This document shows, in pieces, positions 57,301-64,000 of a stretch of 64,000 nt of DNA. The stretch is from Biscogniauxia marginata (lineage: Eukaryota > Ascomycota > Sordariomycetes > Xylariales > Xylariaceae): contig MU404089.1 in assembly GCA_022695795.1 (NCBI GenBank), forward strand, positions 62,001 through 126,000, given 5' to 3'. The notes beneath the pieces were generated by a model. That model was not told the origin of the DNA. It made no database searches and worked only from the letters and a program-made list of their open reading frames with translations. Position numbers and translations under genes: made by a program. Position 1 is the first letter of the stretch. Every line of letters begins with the position of its first letter.

Positions 57301-58020
57301 AGACTATAGAACTCCGAAAGAAGGGAGAAAGAAGGTTCGGAGTCCGCCTCGCAGGGCCAACACCTCGGGACATATGTACAGAAATAGATCGATCTACAAC
57401 TATGGGTACTAAGTATGTACAGATAGCCAAGAGCGGTCAAGGTAGCCCGGCCGCGTAACACTCGTAACAACAAGGCAATAAATCGGCATCTTAGCAGGCG
57501 TCGACTTGGTAACGAAGAGGGGGGAAATTAAAGACAAGAAAGATTCTCGCAGACAAATGGAGCAATAGTTAGGAATGCCCCATTTCGAGCGCAAGACCAA
57601 ACAGAGGGTCGGGAGATCTTAGCATTTAGGGGTAGATGAGTGAGTCAATCTTAGTTGCTGTCACTAAGTAGAAGTGAAAGGGCGAAAAAAAAAAACACCA
57701 AACCTAACCCCAACAAACCCTTGGCTACCTCTCAAGCTTGGTGCTGATGAGCCAGGAACAAGAGAGAAAGAGAATACTTTACTAACGCTGATATTGGGGG
57801 TATTTTTTCCGTCGCCACGGAAGCAAAGTAAGCAGCTTATGGAGACGACGTCTGACCCTTCCGTCAGATTATTAATGCCTAATGAGTAATAAAGAAAGTA
57901 AGAGGAGGGGAAAAGAAATGTCTTGTTCTCTCTGTCCCCTCACACTTCTCACCTTGCCTTTCCCCTGCTAATTTGCATCTGAGCAAGGTGGTAATGTCTG
58001 TCATTCCCGTCCTTCCCCGG

Positions 58021-58038
58021 TATATATATATATATATA
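58021..58038 (+). repeat. (AT)n microsatellite
   Basis: Nine TA units. Confidence 0.9.
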
Positions 58039-59900
58039 CAAATAAGCTACATGACTGGGATAATAGTTGACGGTCCAGACCATAGGCAGAGAGAATCCCT
58101 CTGAATAATCATATATGTCGTATGTAAGCACATAGATGCAAAGCTGGGAATGAAATCGAGGGGTGGTATGACATGTATGTGTATGCATGTGTAGATAGAT
58201 GTATAGACGGATATTGATCCACACACAACACACACCCTACCCTCTTTTCCCTTTTTTTCACATCTGTACCTCCTCCACACGTAACCGGTGCCCTCAATCC
58301 CTTCGTTTTCTTCATCTGGCCCATATTGCCACTAATCTGCCCACCTGTCAGAACCCTACCTATTCTCGCCCCAAAAGGTTCCTTCCTCAGCCCCCCAATG
58401 CATAATCACGTATTGCCCGTCTCATTGGGTACCCATCCAGTAATATGATTTCAAGGGTTCACTGTCTAGGTAAACACCCTCCACCCTCCTCCTCAACTTG
58501 GCCTAGATTTCCTGGAGCTTTGGGAAGACTCGGAAAGCGGAACCTGGAGGGATAAGATAGCTCGGCAAGGGGTCAAACTATAATGTCGTCTCCCCACCCC
58601 TCCCCCCCACCTCCCCTGCCCCAGGAACTACCTATTATACAGCCGCCGCTGCTAATAGAGTAAGCTTATTTAGTAAGAAACAAAAACTTTAAACCCGCAG
58701 CAGCATAAGAATAAAGGAGCTCAGGGTCTAGACTGTCTATCTGCTCTGCTCACCGAGGACGCAACCACGTGGGGAACAGATAGGGAAAATGAAAAGAAGA
58801 GGGGACTGAGGCCGCGAATAAGGTTAGGTACCTCCTCAGAAGGTTGTGTAAATGGGATGAAGTTTTCTTTATCATGATTACTTTTCTCACTTTCGTATAC
58901 ACGCAAAGAAAAAAGAAGAAGAAAAGAAAAAGAAAACCGTACCCACGTTTCTTACCCTCCCTCACTCCCCCGCCCCCCCTTTCCTTTCCAGGTGTGTATT
59001 TCTGTAAGATGATCTTCTTACCTCAGCTTCCATAAAATAACATCTTAAGTTTGGGAAAGGTTGATCAGTAAAATGAGAATTAAGTAATAAAATAGAGGAG
59101 AGAAGAAAAAGGAGAGAAAACTCTTTCTCTTTTTTTTTTCTTTTTTCCCCCGAGATCCTGCCTTCTTTCAGGTATCTATGAGATATAATTGGTGATATAT
59201 ATTATTAGCTAGGAAAAGAAAGAGGTAAAATCACTCTGTGTCCGATATAGTTCAAAACCAGGCATGTATATATATATATATACACTCGCAGCAGTATGTA
59301 TCCCTTGTTCTATCTACTCGCACATATATACGATAGTGTACCTAGGTATTTATGCTTATCCTCGACCATCATAGCTCCGCCCACCTACATCTTACACATG
59401 CCCTCTCGTATTTAATCCGTGCCTCGTAAAAAGTCCTAAAGGGGGAAAGAAGTAAATTCACGTATGGAACCAACCAGCGAACGAACCCTCCTCTCCCCTT
59501 TCCTCTCTATCTTCCCAAATTTATATCTACTATAAGCCTACAGGGGTAGCATCTACTAGTAAACAAAGGAGCTACAAATTATGTACATATCAATCCTCCC
59601 GTAATAAGCCTGATTACTTCCAGTTCATATTTATCATACTAGGAACCAACCAACCAACCCACTTCAAGAAGATCCTACCCTAGCTGGAGCTACACAGGAA
59701 AATAAATTTATTATTCCATGAAAACATGTCCATATATATACATATAGGTAGGTAGACAGCATATATAGTTATATAGTCCGGTACGTACGTAAATCACCAG
59801 GTTAGTTCGTTCGCTCGGGTTACCCACCCAAGATTCATTGTTAATGGTTTCCCTGACGGTTTGACCTTTTATAAATTCCATACCAGGTATCCATTAAGCT

Positions 59901-59919
59901 ACACACACACACACACACA
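59901..59919 (+). repeat. (AC)n microsatellite
   Basis: About nine AC units. Confidence 0.9.
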
Positions 59920-61576
59920 TTTATAACTGTTCATAGCCCGAGACCCTCGCGAGACAAGAATTTCTCGTCTTGGACTACATCGAATAGCGACACAGCCGGA
60001 ATTCAGGGGCGACAGAATTCGGGGACAGGTAGGTGGGGAGGGCCTATATTTCCTTGAGGCCTCCAGTCTCTCTTAAAACTTATACCTCTTTCGACGGCCA
60101 GTTTCTGTTCACTGAACTAAACTTTAATGATAGAGCATAACCAGCAAAAATCCCGTACCAACTCAATTTTCCGTCCACATCAAGGTTTTGTCGTGGCCTA
60201 GTAACTACCTAGTTACCTAAGTAGGTACCTAGATAATAATAATAATAATAAATCACTAGCGGCTACACCGTTACATGTATGAAAGAGCACTGCAGGTCCC
60301 TAGGGACGACGAACCGCCGGGGGAAAAAACACAAGCATGGCCATCACAATGGTTATCCACCGCTACCATGGACGCTTAACAATCTCCTATGTACAGTATC
60401 CTATAACTAACATTAACACCGGGTTTAGGATGGATTAATATGAGGAATCAGATAGACACACATACACACACACATGCACACATGTAGGCCCCTCCCTCCT
60501 CCATTCTTCTGTCTAGGTACTTCATCATCTTGGCAAAGGCATACGGCGGAGTTGAAAAGTAAGTACATTTCCATACGTACGTACACGTGTACTCTCTCTT
60601 TCCCTCTACTCCTCTTCTTCGTGTCTTCTGCCCTCCCCCTCCCCCTCCCCCACTAGGCTACTTCCCACATATGATCTAATAATCCATCATCACGACTCGA
60701 GGGGAAAAAAAAGGAGAAAACCTTTCTCCTTCCTCCTTCCCCCTTCCTCTCTTCTTTCTTTGTTTTCTTTTCTCCCAAAAATAAAAACATGCAAGGAAGA
60801 GGCACAGAAGAGAATCAACTCTTCGGACCAATCCTGGGCCAAAAAGAAAAAAGAAAAAAAGAAACCCCCCTTACTCAATCCCATTTACTCAACCCCCTTT
60901 CTCTATCTTCACAAGCGCGTTGCGCGTGCGTTGTTCCCAATGTCAACCCTCTCCTTTTTTTTGCTTTCATTATAATAAGATTGTACGGTTTACACATACG
61001 CCCATACTCCGCTCCTAAAAACGAAGGGGGAAAAAAAGTTGTAGTGGTATCCTCCTTTTTATTTTGATCCCATATACTTTTATTTCAGGCGCCGACGACA
61101 ACTTCGAGACGGCCAAGCTTTAACTTTTTCATGGTGGGAAAACGTTTATCTTCGGCCGGGAATTCGTAAAGGAATCATGATCACGCCCGAACTTCGACTG
61201 TCTTCGAGTTTATATAGCAAGTGAACGAATGGAGAAAAGAATCGTAGAAAGGGATTAGAATCGAAGGAGTAATAGTAACAATTGTTGTAAAGTTCGTTCG
61301 GTTTTGGATTACGTGATCTGCATGCTCGCTCGCCGGATATTTCGTTTCCCTCCACGAAAACTAGGAAAGTTTACAACCGCGCCCGCCATGCAGAAACAAA
61401 AGGTCTATAATAATCCACGGGTTCTTAACGTGCTTCCTGTGGTCTGACTTCTGACGAGGAAGAAAGAAAATAACAAAAAGAAAATTAGAAAAATAGCCAA
61501 TGGAACTCGTTATGCATGTTGAAACGCTCAATCACCCAGCCCGTATCGTGTCCCCGCGCCCCAATATCTACCCATT

Positions 61577-64000
61577 TCAAGCTCGTCGACTCATAGCAAC
61601 ATTGGCACCCGCGGAAGCCAAGTCCTGTTTGCCACTAGCAGTTCGCAAGGCTACACGCGGGAGGCTACTAGTATTGGCAGAATTGCCTAACGTGGGACCG
61701 GTCCCGGTGCTTGTCCGCTTTGCACCCGTCGTGCCGTTGATACCAGATACGCGTCTTGACCCGGCGATCGGTGGTTTGCTGGGACTGACAGTGATTGTTT
61801 CCCGCGACCGCAGTGTCATGCCGCCTTTACCAGCTCCTGGAGGGTCAGGAAGGGGCCTGGGTGCCGAAACCGTATTGTGACGTTTCATTGGCGAGGATTC
61901 GCGAGCTCTGGGAACGGGAACTGAGGTCTTCTGTCCGGTGATGAACTCGTGACGAATAGCCTCTTCCGGCTTCAGGCGGCGATCCGGGTCCCACCTCAAG
62001 CAGCGAGAGAGAAAGTCGAGGAACGGCTCGTCGTCACACTTGAGTGCTTGCTGGAGTGTCTTCGAGGATGGACGTCGCCTTCTTCCTTTGGAAGACACCG
62101 TCAGGCGCGGCTTGCCCATCGAGTCGAAGAAGAGCTTCTTTCTCGTACTTTTCTCAATCAAATGCTTCTCGGGTGGACCGAACACTTCCATTATGCAAGC
62201 CAATTGCTCCTGTTCGTTCTCTCCGGGGAAAATTGGGACGCCAGTATACAATTCGGCTAGAATGCAGCCAACACTCCACATGTCGATTGGAAGGCCATAT
62301 GTCATGCCCAGAATGACTTCAGGAGACCTGTAGAAGCGGGACTGGATGTACGTGTACACCTTCTCGTTCTCGAAACAGCTCGAACCGAAGTCGATCACCT
62401 TGATTTCGGAATGCATAGGGTGCCGGAGGAGGATGTTTTCCGGTTTTAGATCGCAATGGATAACTTTGCGTTGCTTGAGCAGGGTGAGAGAGCTGAGCAT
62501 CTGCTTAGTAAACCGCCTGATGAGCTTCAGCGAGAACCCGCGGAAGTTGTTGGACTTGATAAACTCGTAGAGATTCATATCGAGAAGCTCAGTCGAGATG
62601 CACAGATGGCCACGGAAGTAGAAGCTGTGGGTGAAGTTGACCATGCTATGCTTGTTCTTAGGGTCCCATTCGCGTAGCTTTTGTAGGATGTTGACTTCGA
62701 CAAGAGCTTGTTGATGGAATCGCTTCTTGTTGCGAATGATCTTCACCGCAACGAGGACGCCGGTCTTGTGGTCGATACACCTGACTACCTGTCCGAAACT
62801 TCCTTTACCAAGAACGTCGACAATTTCGTAGCGATATGCAAGATGATCACCGCAAATGATAGTGTAATCTCCACGTTCGTCGTCGTAACCGAAATTTGGC
62901 TGGCTCGTGTTTAAGTCTCCCACAACCTTATTGGCGTTTTGGGTGCCGCAGAAGTAGATATCGCTGTAGTCGACAATCTCGCCTCTTTCGTAGATATTCA
63001 AGATGGCTATCCGGATGGCCTCGTGGGGTCCGACGCGTTCCTTAGGAGTTGCCCTCTTGCGGAGTGCATCTAGTGTCCTGGCTGCCATTTCCGTCTCTTT
63101 TCTCCTCAGGCCCAACTTCTTCATTTCTTCCTCGGCCACAAGGTCATCCTTATCCAGATCAGCAGTATACGGATCATTGCTCTTGATCGAAGCAACCGAC
63201 GGTCTAGGACGGAGTATCTTCTGCATCGACGAGCTCCGGGACTGTGCCGAGGTCTCGACTACAGAGTTATTGCTCAAATCCTTCTTAGAGTTGATAAGCT
63301 TTTCCGACCGAATCTTCTCCTGACTAGTCACAGCCTTCAAACTTGACCCCGAGCTCTTCCTCCGTCGTGATTCCAAATAAGAACCAGTGGACTTGGTAGC
63401 ATTGCTGGGGCTCGGGGCTTTCGTGGTACTGAAGTTCAACGTCGCTGAAATGGGTATTCGAGGTGGTGGCATGCTCTCCTGACGAGCAAGTTTCTCGGCG
63501 GCCTTATCCATAGAACCAGAAGCATGATGGCTACTCTTCGAGGCGCTCCGCTTCCAAGATAGACTGAGCTTCCTCCTCAAAGAACTTATTGATGACGGGG
63601 TCGGGGGCTCTTGCTCTTCGGGACTCGTATGAGGCGGTGGAGATTTAGGTTGCTTCGCCAATTTCTGTGCTCTCGGACCTGTGAGTTTTCGTTGAGGCTT
63701 AACCTCAGCATTAGTGTCAGCCGCGGCCACGCGCTTTACGTCACCGGCGGTCTTGGATTTAGTAAGTAGGTTTTCGAAAGTATCATCATCTTTGGGTGCA
63801 GATGATGAAAGGAACGGGGAAACCGCAGGTTTGCGCGACGGGGTCTTGCTTGCGGCATCAAGCAGGGACTCGGTCGAGCTTGTGGTGTCACCAGTCGAAC
63901 TGTCTAGAGGGTTGTGGTGGATGGAACTGCTACTACGAAGAGCGGTCTTCTCGGGGTCTCTATCCATGCGACCTCGGGAGAAGAACGTACTCTTCGAGGC
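61577..64000 (-). CDS. pom1: Pom1-like DYRK-family protein kinase, 5' end open at window edge
   Basis: Continuous frame ending at 61577. The first ATG seen is at 63967 (796 residues), but the frame stays open without a stop to base 64000 (codons for ASKSTFFSRGR), so the true start may lie outside. Numbering from 63967: disordered Ser/Pro/Lys-rich 1-320, NAPA-like region about 325-355 (AIRIAILNIYERGEIVDYSDI), DYRK-homology box GYDDERGDY at 360-368, Gly loop GKGSFG 387-392, ATP lysine K409, HCDLKPEN with catalytic D506, DFG at 526-528, and activation-loop Y538-T-Y540 before IQSRFYRSPEVIL, the tyrosine pair autophosphorylated in DYRKs. Fission yeast Pom1 forms cortical polar gradients and controls mitotic entry and division-site placement. 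The SR-rich tail is variable. Confidence 0.95.
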   Translation of the reverse strand, partial: ASKSTFFSRGRMDRDPEKTALRSSSSIHHNPLDSSTGDTTSSTESLLDAASKTPSRKPAVSPFLSSSAPKDDDTFENLLTKSKTAGDVKRVAAADTNAEVKPQRKLTGPRAQKLAKQPKSPPPHTSPEEQEPPTPSSISSLRRKLSLSWKRSASKSSHHASGSMDKAAEKLARQESMPPPRIPISATLNFSTTKAPSPSNATKSTGSYLESRRRKSSGSSLKAVTSQEKIRSEKLINSKKDLSNNSVVETSAQSRSSSMQKILRPRPSVASIKSNDPYTADLDKDDLVAEEEMKKLGLRRKETEMAARTLDALRKRATPKERVGPHEAIRIAILNIYERGEIVDYSDIYFCGTQNANKVVGDLNTSQPNFGYDDERGDYTIICGDHLAYRYEIVDVLGKGSFGQVVRCIDHKTGVLVAVKIIRNKKRFHQQALVEVNILQKLREWDPKNKHSMVNFTHSFYFRGHLCISTELLDMNLYEFIKSNNFRGFSLKLIRRFTKQMLSSLTLLKQRKVIHCDLKPENILLRHPMHSEIKVIDFGSSCFENEKVYTYIQSRFYRSPEVILGMTYGLPIDMWSVGCILAELYTGVPIFPGENEQEQLACIMEVFGPPEKHLIEKSTRKKLFFDSMGKPRLTVSSKGRRRRPSSKTLQQALKCDDEPFLDFLSRCLRWDPDRRLKPEEAIRHEFITGQKTSVPVPRARESSPMKRHNTVSAPRPLPDPPGAGKGGMTLRSRETITVSPSKPPIAGSRRVSGINGTTGAKRTSTGTGPTLGNSANTSSLPRVALRTASGKQDLASAGANVAMSRRA

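Larger units (their letters stand above)
56501..61576. other. gene-poor region, part 4, 3' flank of the Pom1-like gene
   Basis: No supported gene. (AT)n at 58021-58038 and 59266-59282, (CA)n at 59901-59919, (AAT)n at 60235-60250, oligo-C/T and purine tracts at 58880-58980 and 60600-60960. TTTATT (AATAAA on the - strand) at 61058-61063 and about 61078-61083 lies roughly 500 bases past the kinase stop and may serve as its poly(A) signal. Confidence 0.5.

Noticed and set aside
1..64000. tRNA and 5S rRNA genes
   Set aside because: Scanned by eye for B-box-like GTTCGA on both strands (for example 25150, 47237, 48611); none had a matching A box and acceptor stem. tRNAscan-SE would settle this.

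Overview
The window is nuclear DNA of a filamentous ascomycete (Pezizomycotina, most likely a Sordariomycete). The evidence is short GT-AG introns (28 reconstructed here, 52-228 nt), the gene content (fungal rhodopsin-fold 7TM protein, Zn2Cys6 regulator, C2-domain phosphatidylserine decarboxylase, Pom1-type DYRK kinase) and intergenic DNA full of short TACCTA/TAGGTA motifs and pyrimidine tracts. No rRNA, tRNA, intact transposon or CRISPR array was recognised.

Layout. 1-813 holds the 3' part of a GIY-YIG/T5orf172 (mug113-like) gene that enters from outside the window. 1453-3768 is a fungal TACC/Slk19-like coiled-coil protein. 5625-6368 (-) is a Cys/His-rich hypothetical protein. From about 6.4 to 17.2 kb the DNA becomes visibly more AT-rich and carries accessory genes: a 59-residue secreted peptide (8149-8328, +), then three same-strand (-) genes for a fungal 7TM receptor-like protein, a Zn2Cys6 transcription factor and a secondary-metabolism-type FAD oxidoreductase. 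Next come a protein kinase with two N-terminal WW-like modules (17358-18776, -) and an acidic unknown protein with seven consecutive GX3 repeats (19896-21701, +). From 22.7 to 42.4 kb there are mostly conserved genes: coatomer epsilon, a HAD phosphatase, phosphatidylserine decarboxylase 2, a TinC/ADIP-like coiled-coil protein and a TPR/F-box/LRR protein (-). About 19 kb (42.4-61.6 kb) then has no convincing gene and is rich in microsatellites and G-runs. The window ends in a Pom1-like DYRK kinase (-) whose frame is still open at the right edge.

How they may work together. The conserved genes serve mitosis and polarity (TACC-like, TinC-like, Pom1-like, Pof3/Dia2-like F-box) and membrane traffic or lipid synthesis (epsilon-COP, PSD2). 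I see no operon-like logic among them. The 8-17 kb block is the part that may act as a unit: a membrane sensor, a regulator, an oxidase and a secreted peptide in an AT-rich island between conserved genes. That joint role is inferred only from proximity. Multi-exon genes are listed with outer coordinates, and exon boundaries are given in the evidence field; I derived these by checking reading frame across each GT-AG junction.
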